Source: Oleiphilus messinensis (GTDB taxonomy: Bacteria > Pseudomonadota > Gammaproteobacteria > Pseudomonadales > Oleiphilaceae). From it: a stretch of 64,000 nt of DNA. The notes beneath the pieces are model-generated. The model had not been told where the DNA came from. It ran no database searches and worked only from the letters and a program-made list of their open reading frames with translations. Positions 1-8,850 of this stretch are shown here, one piece after another (position 1 is the stretch's first letter; each line of letters begins with the position of its first letter). Both the position numbers and the translations under genes were made by a program. The stretch spans positions 1,609,501 to 1,673,500 of the forward strand of contig NZ_CP021425.1 of assembly GCF_002162375.1 (NCBI RefSeq), in the 5' to 3' direction.

Positions 1-1
1 G

Positions 2-2083
2 GCGACCCATGGCCTGGCCTCCTCTCATCCCATTCGTGTGCCCGCGGGTAAAGGTCTGGTCGGACGTGTCGCCACCAGTCGTCACCCGCTGAATGTTGCT
101 GATGCCGCAGGGCACCCTGACTTCTACTACATAGCAGAGACGCTGGAAGAGCGTTTCAGCAGTTTTTGTGGTGTACCATTGGTTCGTTTTGGCGAAGTAA
201 TTGGCGTGTTAGTCGTACAGAGCCGCCGACCTGAAAAAATCAATGATGAGAGTGAAGCCTTTCTGGTCACTCTGGCTTCCCAGCTGGCTTTTATTGTTGC
301 AGATATTTCCCCGTTGATGACACTGATATCCAACGTGAATCAACGTATCGTGGGGGTGAAAGGCTCGCCGGGTATCGGCATTGGCCAGGTTCAACTGTGT
401 CATCACGGGGGATTGAATGATGTCCCGGATGCAACCTGTGAAGATATTGAAGGCAGCGTGGCACAATGGCACAGCTTGCTGGCCGCCGTAAAGGAAGAGG
501 TCAAGGAAGAACAGGCTGCTTTGGGGGTGGAGCTTTCTGAAAGTGTTACGGGTATTTTTGAAGCGTACCAAATGCTGCTCGCGGATCAATCATTGACTGA
601 CAAAGTGGTTATGGAAATCAGGGCGGGGCATTGGTTGCCGGCAGCCCTGCGTATGAGTATCCATTATTTTGCAGAGCTATTCAGAGCGATGGACGATCCC
701 TACCTGAAAGCACGCCATGAAGATATTCAGCATTTGGGGAACAAGTTGTTTAATGTCTGGCGAGGTGTGAATCCGGTTGAACAAATGGCGTTATCCGATG
801 AGCACCCGGTGGTGCTGGTCGGACCACAAATCAGTGTTTCGGATATGGCAAGTTTTCCCGCGGGTTCACTGGCTGGAGTTGTGTGTTTTGAAGGGGCCAA
901 ATTGTCCCATACTGCCGTTCTGGCCAATGCGATGGGTATTCCTGCTGTAATGGGGGTAGGCAGTCTGAAAGGCTTGAAGTCGGGTGAAGAGATTATCGTC
1001 GATGGTAATGAAGGGCAGGTAATTCTGCATCCGAATGACACTGTGCTTCATGAGTTTAATCAACTTGTTACCCAGGCTTTGTCATTTCAGCACAAGCTTG
1101 ATGAATTGCGTAATGTGCCGGCCAAAACTCAAGATGGCATTCAGGTTAGGTTACTGGCGAATACCGGCTTATTGGCAGATATTACCCCTGGCATTCGTAA
1201 CGGCGCTGAAGGCGTGGGTCTGTATCGTACCGAGATACCGTTTATTGTTCGTGATAGTTTCCCGACCGAAGACGAACAAGTGCAGGTCTATGGCAAGGTT
1301 TTTGATGCCTATGAAGGCAAACCGGTTTATGTCCGGGTTCTCGATGTCGGCGGTGACAAGCAGTTGCCCTATTTCCCGATTCATGGTGAAGAAAACCCTG
1401 CCTTGGGATGGCGTGGCATTCGCTTTACGCTGGATAACGTTCAGCTGTTGATGACTCAGGTTCGTGCCATTATTCGTGCGGCCAGAGGGCAGGAGAATTT
1501 GCATATTTTGTTGCCTATGGTGAGTTCGACAGCGGAAGTGGAGACGTTTCGGAGACTATTGGACGATGCATGTGCCGAGTTACAGGAGGAAGGCCTGGAG
1601 CTCATTTACCCCAAACTCGGTGTCATGGTTGAGGTGCCAGCAGCAATCTCCCAGCTTAGATTCTGGCGGGATAAAATTGACTTTGTTTCGGTTGGCTCCA
1701 ATGATTTAAGTCAGTATCTTCTGGCGCTGGATCGTAATAATGCGCGTGTGGCAAATCGATATGATCATGTGCACCCTGCTGTGATCTGCGAGATTGAGCG
1801 TGCAGTGCAATCCGCTCGCGAGGCCGGAATTCCTTTGAGCATTTGTGGTGAGATGGCAGCGGATCCGGTGGCTGTACTCTTGTTACTAGGTATGGGGGTG
1901 CGGTCTTTGAGTATGAGTTCGGCCAAGCTTCCTAAAGTGAAGTGGCTGATTCGCTCTATCTCGTTGCCTGTTGCGGAGCAATTTCTATCCGAGGCGCGAC
2001 AACTGGACTCCACGCAACAGATTCGTGATGCGGGCAAGGCTTTGCTGGAAGCGATTGGATTGCGAGAGCTGTGTTCAGGTTAA
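2..2083 (+). CDS. ptsP: PtsP, phosphoenolpyruvate phosphotransferase of the nitrogen PTS (5' end cut by window)
   Basis: EI-Ntr, the first enzyme of the nitrogen phosphotransferase system. It takes phosphate from PEP and passes it to NPr (PtsO) in the cytoplasm. The frame is open to the window edge, so the start lies upstream. What remains is the end of the N-terminal GAF domain (about the first 90 residues), then the PEP-utiliser N-domain, the swivelling His domain with FEGAKLSHTAVLANAMG (His about 291 counting from the codon at 38), and the TIM-barrel C-domain with GVGLYRTE, RVLDVGGDKQ, VGSNDLSQY and the catalytic-Cys motif ICGEMA. The PtsP-type ending SAKLPKVKWLIRSI is present. Apart from the missing start it looks intact. 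The next gene is convergent. Confidence 0.97.
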   Translation, partial: ATHGLASSHPIRVPAGKGLVGRVATSRHPLNVADAAGHPDFYYIAETLEERFSSFCGVPLVRFGEVIGVLVVQSRRPEKINDESEAFLVTLASQLAFIVADISPLMTLISNVNQRIVGVKGSPGIGIGQVQLCHHGGLNDVPDATCEDIEGSVAQWHSLLAAVKEEVKEEQAALGVELSESVTGIFEAYQMLLADQSLTDKVVMEIRAGHWLPAALRMSIHYFAELFRAMDDPYLKARHEDIQHLGNKLFNVWRGVNPVEQMALSDEHPVVLVGPQISVSDMASFPAGSLAGVVCFEGAKLSHTAVLANAMGIPAVMGVGSLKGLKSGEEIIVDGNEGQVILHPNDTVLHEFNQLVTQALSFQHKLDELRNVPAKTQDGIQVRLLANTGLLADITPGIRNGAEGVGLYRTEIPFIVRDSFPTEDEQVQVYGKVFDAYEGKPVYVRVLDVGGDKQLPYFPIHGEENPALGWRGIRFTLDNVQLLMTQVRAIIRAARGQENLHILLPMVSSTAEVETFRRLLDDACAELQEEGLELIYPKLGVMVEVPAAISQLRFWRDKIDFVSVGSNDLSQYLLALDRNNARVANRYDHVHPAVICEIERAVQSAREAGIPLSICGEMAADPVAVLLLLGMGVRSLSMSSAKLPKVKWLIRSISLPVAEQFLSEARQLDSTQQIRDAGKALLEAIGLRELCSG

Positions 2084-2086
2084 ATT

Positions 2087-2112
2087 GACACAGGCGATGT
2101 AACGCCTGTGTC
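2087..2112. terminator. Hairpin between convergent ptsP and zntB
   Basis: A perfect 10-bp inverted repeat (GACACAGGCG / CGCCTGTGTC, 6-nt loop) lies just after the ptsP stop and before the end of the convergent gene. Neither side has a strong T-run, so it could be a weak bidirectional terminator or only an mRNA-end stabiliser. Confidence 0.45.
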
Positions 2113-2124
2113 TGTGCCGGATTT

Positions 2125-3096
2125 CTAAAACCAGCGGCGGGCTTTAAATACCCAGATTTGCAGGGCTACCACAGCGGTCATCATTATGATAAAAATTGTA
2201 AACGCATAGGGGTTATCTGCCCCCGGAATGCCGCCCACGTTGATTCCCAGCAACCCGGTAAGAAAGCCCAATGGCAGGAAAATCGCAGCGATAATCGAAA
2301 GCATGTACATCCGGTTATTCAACTGCTCTGTCAGCCGATTAACCAGTTCTTCCTGCGTAACAGCGGCGCGATCCCGGACGGAGTCCAGGTCTTCAATGTA
2401 GCGAATCAGGTGATCGGTCGTTTCCCGCAAGCGTAGTCGATCGTCTCCGCTGAACAATGGTATTTTTTCGCTCTGAAGCTGAATCATTGCATCTCGTTGT
2501 GGGGCGAGGTAGCGCCTTAGTGAGATGGCTTGACGACGCAAATCCGCAATTTCGCTCCGCAGGGCGTAGGATTCAGCCGTAATGACCTCCTCTTCGATGA
2601 CTGCAACCCGATCCTCTGTTTCCTGAATGGTTTCCTGCATGCGTGCGATCAGGCGGTCGGTTAATACCGCGATAAATTCCCCCGGGGTTTCCGGGCCTTC
2701 TTGATTGGCAATGTTGCTCGCGAGATCTTTTGCTGAAAGCAGGGATCGTCTCCGTGTACTGATCACACGGTGCGCGTCAATCCATACCCGGATCGCAACC
2801 ATGTCTTCAGGGTTTGATCCTGGGGTCAGGTTCACCCCTCGAAGGGCCATCAGCACACCATTGTTCAGCGTGCTTGCTCTGGGCCGGGTTTCATCGCATA
2901 ACAGCGCCTCCACCACAACGGTATCCAGGCCGCTGTGGTTGGTAATCCAGTCACGGGCCTGTTCGTTGGTGTAGTCAAAGTGCAGCCAGTGGTTTTCCTT
3001 TGACTGTAGAGTTTCGTCCAGGTCAGGTACATTGATCTCGCCACCTTTATCTGGCCCTGATAACCAATATCCGTAAATCAGTCCTTGTGTATTCAT
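2125..3096 (-). CDS. zntB: ZntB-type zinc transporter (CorA superfamily)
   Basis: Inner-membrane divalent metal channel/transporter of the CorA-ZntB family. The 323-residue length fits. It has a long soluble N-terminal domain, a coiled-coil stalk at about residues 140-260, and two C-terminal membrane helices. The loop after TM1 reads GLLGINVGG, so the signature is G284-I-N286 rather than the GMN of Mg2+-specific CorA. That, with the following PGADNP, is typical of ZntB. It overlaps the upstream mscS-like gene by 4 bp, so the two are probably co-transcribed and translationally coupled. The substrate (Zn2+ export or uptake) cannot be read from the sequence. Confidence 0.88.
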   Translation of the reverse strand: MNTQGLIYGYWLSGPDKGGEINVPDLDETLQSKENHWLHFDYTNEQARDWITNHSGLDTVVVEALLCDETRPRASTLNNGVLMALRGVNLTPGSNPEDMVAIRVWIDAHRVISTRRRSLLSAKDLASNIANQEGPETPGEFIAVLTDRLIARMQETIQETEDRVAVIEEEVITAESYALRSEIADLRRQAISLRRYLAPQRDAMIQLQSEKIPLFSGDDRLRLRETTDHLIRYIEDLDSVRDRAAVTQEELVNRLTEQLNNRMYMLSIIAAIFLPLGFLTGLLGINVGGIPGADNPYAFTIFIIMMTAVVALQIWVFKARRWF

Positions 3097-4013
3097 ACCT
3101 TGTCACCTTTGATGGCATTTACGACCTCATCGTCAATTGAACGCACGTGAAGATCCTGCTGTGGGAATGGGATTTCGATACCGTGCTCCTTCAGCGACGT
3201 TTCGATTTCCCAAAGATAGTAGGCGGTGGTACTGCCGCGTTTCGGCAATTGGTTACCCCGAATCCAGACGATGAGTTCGAAATCCAGACTACTCGCACCA
3301 AAGTTGACCAGCCAGACATCCGGTGCTCGATCCCCTTCTGTGAGTGTGAAGGGAACTCGCAGTGCGGCTTCAATGGCGGCTTTTTTCACCGTCTCTTTCT
3401 CTGAGCCGTAGGCGACACCAAATGGAATATGCAACCGGCGCAGGTCATCAATAAAGGTGTAGTTAGTGACTCGGCCACTGATGAATTCGGAGTTGGGAAC
3501 CAGGATGTCGATGTTGTCCCAGGTTGTGATCTGAGTGCTGCGAACATTAATTGACTTTATTCTGCCCCGTACACCGGACTCCAGTTCAATCAAGTCGCCA
3601 ACTTTTAGTGGGCGCTCAAACAGCAGGATAATGCCGGAGATAAAATTATTGAAAATCGATTGTAAGCCGAAGCCGATACCCACACTCAGCGCACCCGCAA
3701 CCAATGCGAGTTTTGACAGGTCGATACCGAGTGTAGAGAACCCTATCAGAACTGCTGCCACCATAATGATATAGTGAACAATCCGGCCAATCGCAAAGAG
3801 CGATGCTTCAGAGACCGTTCTTCGTCCTTCGGCGACGCGCGCGAGAAGTTTACGAAAGCGGGCCGAAAGGAAAGCGGCAAAGCCGACAATAATTAGAACC
3901 CAGATGATACTTCCCGGGGTGACCGCTGATTCACCGATCGAGAAGAGAGGAAAGTGATATAAATTTACTGCGTGTTGCCAAAGCGCTTGAAGGAGCAAGC
4001 CAGGGTTGTTCAT
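3093..4013 (-). CDS. MscS-family small-conductance mechanosensitive channel
   Basis: Osmotic release channel of the inner membrane. It has 306 residues and about three membrane spans near the N-terminus. The Gly/Ala-rich pore helix (GALSVGIGFGLQSIFNNFISG) is followed by the beta domain motif ERPLKVGDLIELESGVRGRIKSI and the NSEFISGRVTNYT segment found across the family. The C-terminal cytoplasmic domain is complete. It lies upstream of, and overlaps, zntB (4 bp). A second MscS-type gene lies at 51414-52250. Which MscS subgroup it belongs to is not clear. Confidence 0.93.
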   Translation of the reverse strand: MNNPGLLLQALWQHAVNLYHFPLFSIGESAVTPGSIIWVLIIVGFAAFLSARFRKLLARVAEGRRTVSEASLFAIGRIVHYIIMVAAVLIGFSTLGIDLSKLALVAGALSVGIGFGLQSIFNNFISGIILLFERPLKVGDLIELESGVRGRIKSINVRSTQITTWDNIDILVPNSEFISGRVTNYTFIDDLRRLHIPFGVAYGSEKETVKKAAIEAALRVPFTLTEGDRAPDVWLVNFGASSLDFELIVWIRGNQLPKRGSTTAYYLWEIETSLKEHGIEIPFPQQDLHVRSIDDEVVNAIKGDKV

Positions 4014-4136
4014 TCCAGGTGTTCAATCCACGAATTAGATGTTGAAGGTCTCAAGCGGATACCAGCGTTTGCCAATACCGGCTTGAATCAATATGGATTG
4101 TAGCGTTATAAGGGCTGGCTCGCTATCTACATCAGA

Positions 4137-5132
4137 TTATCTATTTACCAGGGAATCGGTGTGCAAGGTGAATGCGGGTGCGGTGTTGGTCTGAAGTGTT
4201 CGACAGGTATGTCGTTGTAACCAAGTGAGAAGATAGTGGTTTGTGGCTTCAGGGTTCTCCTGATGCAGAAAGTGTCCACCGGAGATACTCTGGATTTCGT
4301 AGGGGGGAACAAAGGTTTTGTCATCCAGCACATTCCAGAGGCTGGAATGAATGCAGCCATCAGATTCACCACGCAGGAATAGCGTGGGCACTTTTATGCG
4401 TTGATTCAACAGCCTTCGGGCTCGCTGTTCTCGGTCACTAATACCGTATAGTGCGCGATAATATGCCAGTGCCGATTTCAGCACATTGGGCTGATTCAAT
4501 GTCTCTTTGATGCTGTCCAGATTGTCCTGGGGCATCGCCCAGCCGGGACTCCACCGTTTGATCAGCATTTCAATAAAGGCCCAGTTACGTAACGGAACCG
4601 TTCGTTCTGGAAGGAATGGAACCTGAAAATACTGGATATACCACGAGTACGGGAGGTAGCTTGGCGCATGGCGTAAGATACCAAATAGCGACAGGTTGTA
4701 GGGGATCGTGATTGAAGTGAAGCTTGCAAACAGATCCGGGCGTTTGGTAATCGCCGCCAGTCCGCTGATTGCCCCCCAGTCGTGACCGACCAAATGGACA
4801 TGATTCTGTTTGCTTGTGCACAGGCTTTTCCGTAAAACACTAATCATTCGGGTTAACTCGTGGCTGACAGTTTCCATGTCATAGTGATTGCCCGGCAAAG
4901 CGCTATCGCGCTCATAACCGGGCAGCATCGGACAGGCGACGCGATAACCTGCGTCTACCAGTGCAGGAATTTGCCACCGGAATGAATGGAAGTTATCCGG
5001 AAAGCCGTGTAGACACACAACTAAAGGCCCATCGCCTTCAACAATGACAGAATAACGGCGACCATTTACGCTGAACTGTTCAATGTTGGGGTGTTTCAAT
5101 TCGGGTCGGGTCGTTATGAGCTGCATCGGCAT
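4137..5132 (-). CDS. Alpha/beta hydrolase, epoxide-hydrolase/dehalogenase-like
   Basis: 331 residues, cytoplasmic alpha/beta-hydrolase fold. HGFPDNF at about residues 42-48 supplies the oxyanion region and GHDWGA puts an aspartate (D118) at the nucleophile elbow. That is the pattern of epoxide hydrolases and haloalkane dehalogenases rather than serine esterases. A late acid (GESDG) and a C-terminal His (SGGHFLHQENPE) complete the triad. It is the last gene of a three-gene minus-strand set, 28 bp after a diiron protein, which suggests it acts on a product of that oxygenase, for example an epoxide. The real substrate is unknown. The first of several possible starts was kept. Confidence 0.85.
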   Translation of the reverse strand: MPMQLITTRPELKHPNIEQFSVNGRRYSVIVEGDGPLVVCLHGFPDNFHSFRWQIPALVDAGYRVACPMLPGYERDSALPGNHYDMETVSHELTRMISVLRKSLCTSKQNHVHLVGHDWGAISGLAAITKRPDLFASFTSITIPYNLSLFGILRHAPSYLPYSWYIQYFQVPFLPERTVPLRNWAFIEMLIKRWSPGWAMPQDNLDSIKETLNQPNVLKSALAYYRALYGISDREQRARRLLNQRIKVPTLFLRGESDGCIHSSLWNVLDDKTFVPPYEIQSISGGHFLHQENPEATNHYLLTWLQRHTCRTLQTNTAPAFTLHTDSLVNR

Positions 5133-5160
5133 TAACCTGTTTTTGGTAAAATTGTGCCGG

Positions 5161-6339
5161 TTACTGTAAATCTATCAGTAAATCGTTTTCTGTTAACTGG
5201 CTGGCATTTTTACCATCTTTGAAACTCCAGAGCCCGGCTTGTTCATAGTGTCGCTGCATCCGGGGCGAGAGTAATCCGATGTAATCCAGATTCGGTATCA
5301 GGCGTTTGAACATTTGTTGGCGGAAGCGCTGCATAGCAGGCGATTCCAGAATGAATTTATTCCATTGCCGCCGTGTCATCAATCCTTCAAACTGTTCTTC
5401 ATATACTTCATGGCCCATAAACCGGTTGCGCATCAACAATGCAACTTCGAATGCCCAGTCTTCCCGTTCCCGCCGTTCGGCATCGGTTATGCCGGTACTG
5501 AAGTGCTCTTTTAGCGCCAACACGCCGTAGTGAACGTGACGGGCTTCGTCCTGAATCACATATTTCAGCAGGTTTCTCAGCAAAGGTTCCTGCGTATTGT
5601 TATGCAACGTACTGAAGGCACCCAGTGCGAGTCCTTCAACCATAATTTGCATGCCGAGGAATTTTATATCCCAGCGTGAATCGGTCATCAGGTCATCGAT
5701 AATGACGAAAAGGTTATCGTTGATCTGGTAGGTTTTTTCCAGCTTGGTATCGAGATAGCGCAGAAACACTTCGAGGTGTCGGCCCTCATCCATAACCTGT
5801 GTTGCGCCGTAAAATTTCCCATCCATCCAGCCTACACTCTCTGTGACCTGTGCTGAAGCGTACAGGGCGCCCTGTTCACCATGCATAAACTGACTCAGCA
5901 TCCAGGTTACCAGACTATAATTTGCTGTGGCCTGTTCCTTTTTATTCAACTTGATGCCATAGTCCCCTAGGCCATCAAAGGGCATAAAATCAGGATTGAT
6001 AATGGGAATCTCGGGGTTCATGGGGTCGACGTGCGTTGACCAGTCCAGATCCTTGTTACCGTCCCACTGATTCTCGACCGCTCTGCGGTAGAGTTCCTGC
6101 ATTTCGGGAAAGTCCATCGCATAGGTCAAATCAAAATGCGTTTGATGATTGGCTTGCATTTTCACCGACTCAGAACGTTTGCCCTGTTTCAGGAACAATC
6201 CCCGAACCGCGGATGGCGCCATGGAGCGGGCAACCTTCGGGTTTTTTACCTGCATCATAACGGATACGTTGTCCAGGGTTTCTTCTACTTTATTGCGCGC
6301 ATGGGAAGGTACACCTTCCAGCATTTTGTCTAAAATCAT
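5161..6339 (-). CDS. Ferritin-like diiron protein, probable oxygenase or oxidase
   Basis: About 392 residues from the ATG at 6339, chosen because a GAGAG Shine-Dalgarno-like stretch precedes it; the open frame runs 20 codons further upstream. The carboxylate/His ligand set of a ferritin-like diiron centre is complete: E155 (HGEQGA), E185 and H188 (DEGRHLE), E235 (MVEGLALG), E265 and H268 (QDEARHVHYG). This is the pattern of diiron oxygenases and ribonucleotide-reductase-R2-like proteins, with some resemblance to AurF-type N-oxygenases. A FAD/2Fe-2S reductase directly upstream is the likely electron donor and an epoxide-hydrolase-like gene follows. The substrate cannot be inferred; a lipid or hydrocarbon is only a guess. 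Confidence 0.82.
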   Translation of the reverse strand: MILDKMLEGVPSHARNKVEETLDNVSVMMQVKNPKVARSMAPSAVRGLFLKQGKRSESVKMQANHQTHFDLTYAMDFPEMQELYRRAVENQWDGNKDLDWSTHVDPMNPEIPIINPDFMPFDGLGDYGIKLNKKEQATANYSLVTWMLSQFMHGEQGALYASAQVTESVGWMDGKFYGATQVMDEGRHLEVFLRYLDTKLEKTYQINDNLFVIIDDLMTDSRWDIKFLGMQIMVEGLALGAFSTLHNNTQEPLLRNLLKYVIQDEARHVHYGVLALKEHFSTGITDAERREREDWAFEVALLMRNRFMGHEVYEEQFEGLMTRRQWNKFILESPAMQRFRQQMFKRLIPNLDYIGLLSPRMQRHYEQAGLWSFKDGKNASQLTENDLLIDLQ

Positions 6340-6398
6340 GGTTATCGTTTCTCTCGTGGTGTCAGTCTTTTTTGTAATTTCAAATACGTTTGCGAGCA

Positions 6399-7598
6399 CT
6401 ACGCATCAATTTCCAGTGGGCTGGCGGCGTAGCTCAGGCATGCCAGTCGATACCCTGCATTGAGCTCATTGCTGCTCAGGCAGTTAGGCTCGTCACTGTA
6501 AACGTCGCCTTTGTGTACTTTGATTTTGCAATGTCCGCAGCCACCGACCTGACAGCTATATTGCATTTCGAGCCCACCTTGCAGTGCAGCGTCCAGAATG
6601 CTCTGTCCCGGCAGGGCGGTAACGGTCTTGTTAGTACGGCGAAAGTGAATTGGCTGTTCTGACTGGGGGCGTTCGTGGTTTTGTTGTCCCGCGGTAAAAA
6701 ATGCTTCCCGCAGGATATTTTCAGGTGGAATACCACGCTCTGTGATGACCTGCTGTTGGGAAAGTGACTCTTGAGCCATTTCCATCAATCCGGCGGGCCC
6801 GCAAAGTAAAAAGCGCGTGCTGTTCTGTTCCAGCTGGATAGGGTCTGAGCACCAGTCATCCAGGATTAAACGTAGCTTTTCCGGAGAAAGTCGTTTTGCA
6901 TCCTGACCATGGTTATAAATGTATTTTACGGTCAATCTGGCATTCGAGCGTGCCATGCGATTCAACTCATTGCGGAAGGCAGTGTCTTCCGGTGTCTCGC
7001 AGCAGTAGACCAACAATATCTCCGGGCCAGGGGATTCAGTGTTCTCGGGCTGCGAGCGAAGTTGGCTGATAAAGGGGGTGATACCGACGCCACCCGCAAT
7101 CATAACAATTCGCTCTGCTGAGTCAGGCAGTACAAAGTCACCGCTTGGACCCTGAATCAGGAAACGATCGCCCACTTGCAAGTCATCATGAATATAATTG
7201 GAAACAACGCCGTTTATTTCTTTTTTTACGCTGATTTGCAGCTTACCGTTTGTGTTTGTTTCCTGTTCTGCACTGGTAATTGAGTAGGCCCGCTTCAGTT
7301 TTTTTCCGTTAACCTCAAATTCACAGGTTATGAATTGTCCCGGGTGGAAGTGCTGTGAAACCGGTTTTTGGGCCGTGTCAGAGGGGGCTAAAGAGGGCGT
7401 TAAAAAGAGTGTCCTGATGGAATCCGTTTCATTTTGAATATCCTCAACGATCACTTCAGTTTGTGTGGTTACGGGGTTGGCCGCCATTTTGTCCCATGTT
7501 GCTTTGTTTTTCTGCGCTTTCAACTGGCGGGTGGTGACAGGGGTTTTGGTCTGCTTGCTATCAAACAACAAGGAGAGTATGTTTCCAAAAATGCTCAT
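6399..7598 (-). CDS. Ferredoxin:NAD(P)H oxidoreductase (FAD, NAD and plant-type 2Fe-2S domains)
   Basis: 399-residue single-component electron-transfer chain. In order: an N-terminal linker, a flavin domain with R103-A-Y-S (FAD binding), an NAD(P)-binding domain with AGGVGITP (about 168-175) and LLCGPAG, and a C-terminal [2Fe-2S] ferredoxin domain with Cys 349, 354, 357 and 387 (C-x4-C-x2-C-x29-C). This layout serves oxygenases and desaturases. It is the first gene of the minus-strand set, 59 bp upstream of the diiron protein, so it probably reduces that protein. It is divergent from an AraC-type regulator at 7725. Confidence 0.92.
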   Translation of the reverse strand: MSIFGNILSLLFDSKQTKTPVTTRQLKAQKNKATWDKMAANPVTTQTEVIVEDIQNETDSIRTLFLTPSLAPSDTAQKPVSQHFHPGQFITCEFEVNGKKLKRAYSITSAEQETNTNGKLQISVKKEINGVVSNYIHDDLQVGDRFLIQGPSGDFVLPDSAERIVMIAGGVGITPFISQLRSQPENTESPGPEILLVYCCETPEDTAFRNELNRMARSNARLTVKYIYNHGQDAKRLSPEKLRLILDDWCSDPIQLEQNSTRFLLCGPAGLMEMAQESLSQQQVITERGIPPENILREAFFTAGQQNHERPQSEQPIHFRRTNKTVTALPGQSILDAALQGGLEMQYSCQVGGCGHCKIKVHKGDVYSDEPNCLSSNELNAGYRLACLSYAASPLEIDA

Positions 7599-7724
7599 AT
7601 GATTTCTCTATACAGTTTCGCCGAGAGTCGAGTCGGTGGCGTTTTTTGTTTTCTTTGATCAATCCTATCCTGATTTGTTTGACTTAAGCGGCCAATGCTA
7701 TGCTGTGCAGGACAGGATTGAGGG

Positions 7725-8789
7725 ATGTTCTGGTTTAAAAAGGCTAATGGTGTAATGTCAACAGACCCGAAAACTGAATTAAAGGCACTGCACTTTCCCA
7801 TGCAGTACGTTGAAATTGTTGAGTCAATGCTGCGTCAACGTGGCGCGGACGCACAAACCATGCTGTCCCGCTGTGGTCTCGACTGGTCGAACCTGGATAC
7901 CCGTAAAGGGGTGCTCAACGGCGAGCAATTCAAGCAGCTATTGGAGATTTGTCAGGAGGTTGCTGACCCGGACAAGCCTGTTTCGGTGCAAATTCTGGAA
8001 CATGTTCCGCTTACCGCCCACGGGATTCTGGGGATTGTTATCTTGACCTCACCGACGCTGGACTGCGCCATGCAAGCGGCCTTGCGCTTTTATCCTGTCG
8101 TGATGCCGGCATATGATATTCATGCAGAAGCAATTGGTGAGCAGGTTCACGTTGTGATTAAATCCCTTGCGGACTTTGGCAGCGTGCAGACGCTCCTGAC
8201 TGAAACGTTATTGGGAGCGTTCAACAGTATCTGCCAGTTCATAAAACCGGAGCTGGCCCTGTTTGATCTTTATTTCGCTCACCCAATGCAATTCAGCTCG
8301 CAGGGATATGAGACAGTCGCTGATCCTGAGCGGGTTTTCTTTAGTCAGCCTTGTGACAAAATCGTCGTGGATAAACGTAATCTCGGGGCCGCGTTGCTGA
8401 CGGCAAATAAAACCACCATGCAAATATTCGAGGCGCAATTGGAAGCGCAGATTCGCGAAATTCAGCACAGCATGGTTTACACCCAGGAAACGCGACAGAT
8501 CATCCGGCAGCTCATTCGAGCCGGAAAAATCTTCAGCGTAGACGATGTTGCATTCGAAATGGGCAGTTCAAGCCGGACGTTGAGTCGGCACTTGCAACAA
8601 GAGGGTACGAGTTATAGCTCTCTTGTTCAGGATGAGCGAATCGAGTTTGCGGAAGTTTTGTTGCTGAATACCCGAAAAAACATAAGCCAGGTTGCCCATC
8701 TGGCCGGGTTTACCAATGAAAGCAGTTTCTCCCGCGCCTTCAAGCGCCATAAAGGCATTGCCCCTTCCGCGTTGAAACGGATCGGCTGA
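7725..8789 (+). CDS. AraC-family transcriptional regulator (PF12625-type N-terminus)
   Basis: 354 residues. The N-terminal two thirds match the arabinose-binding-like domain of AraC regulators known from OruR and lipid or amine catabolism regulators (motifs VESMLRQRGAD, GVLNGEQFKQLLE, HGILGIVILTSPT). The C-terminal about 90 residues form the double HTH (SVDDVAFEMGSSSRTLSRHLQ and ISQVAHLAGFTNESSFSRAFKRHKG). It is divergent from the reductase/diiron/hydrolase set and likely controls it. The first ATG has GAGG directly before it; a second in-frame ATG lies 10 codons on. A 19-bp tandem repeat begins in its last codons. Confidence 0.92.
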   Translation: MFWFKKANGVMSTDPKTELKALHFPMQYVEIVESMLRQRGADAQTMLSRCGLDWSNLDTRKGVLNGEQFKQLLEICQEVADPDKPVSVQILEHVPLTAHGILGIVILTSPTLDCAMQAALRFYPVVMPAYDIHAEAIGEQVHVVIKSLADFGSVQTLLTETLLGAFNSICQFIKPELALFDLYFAHPMQFSSQGYETVADPERVFFSQPCDKIVVDKRNLGAALLTANKTTMQIFEAQLEAQIREIQHSMVYTQETRQIIRQLIRAGKIFSVDDVAFEMGSSSRTLSRHLQQEGTSYSSLVQDERIEFAEVLLLNTRKNISQVAHLAGFTNESSFSRAFKRHKGIAPSALKRIG

Positions 8790-8836
8790 ATTTAACCGGA
8801 TAGGCTGAATTTAACCGGATAGGCTGAATTAAACGG
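8781..8836. repeat. 19-bp tandem repeat, three copies, across the araC-type stop codon
   Basis: Units at 8781-8799, 8800-8818 and 8819-8836 share the form ATAGGCTGAATTTAACCGG (first unit ATCGG, third unit lacking one base). The stop codon of the regulator lies inside unit 1, so the added units are non-coding spacer before the next gene. Confidence 0.9.
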
Positions 8837-8850
8837 ACAGGTTGATCCTG

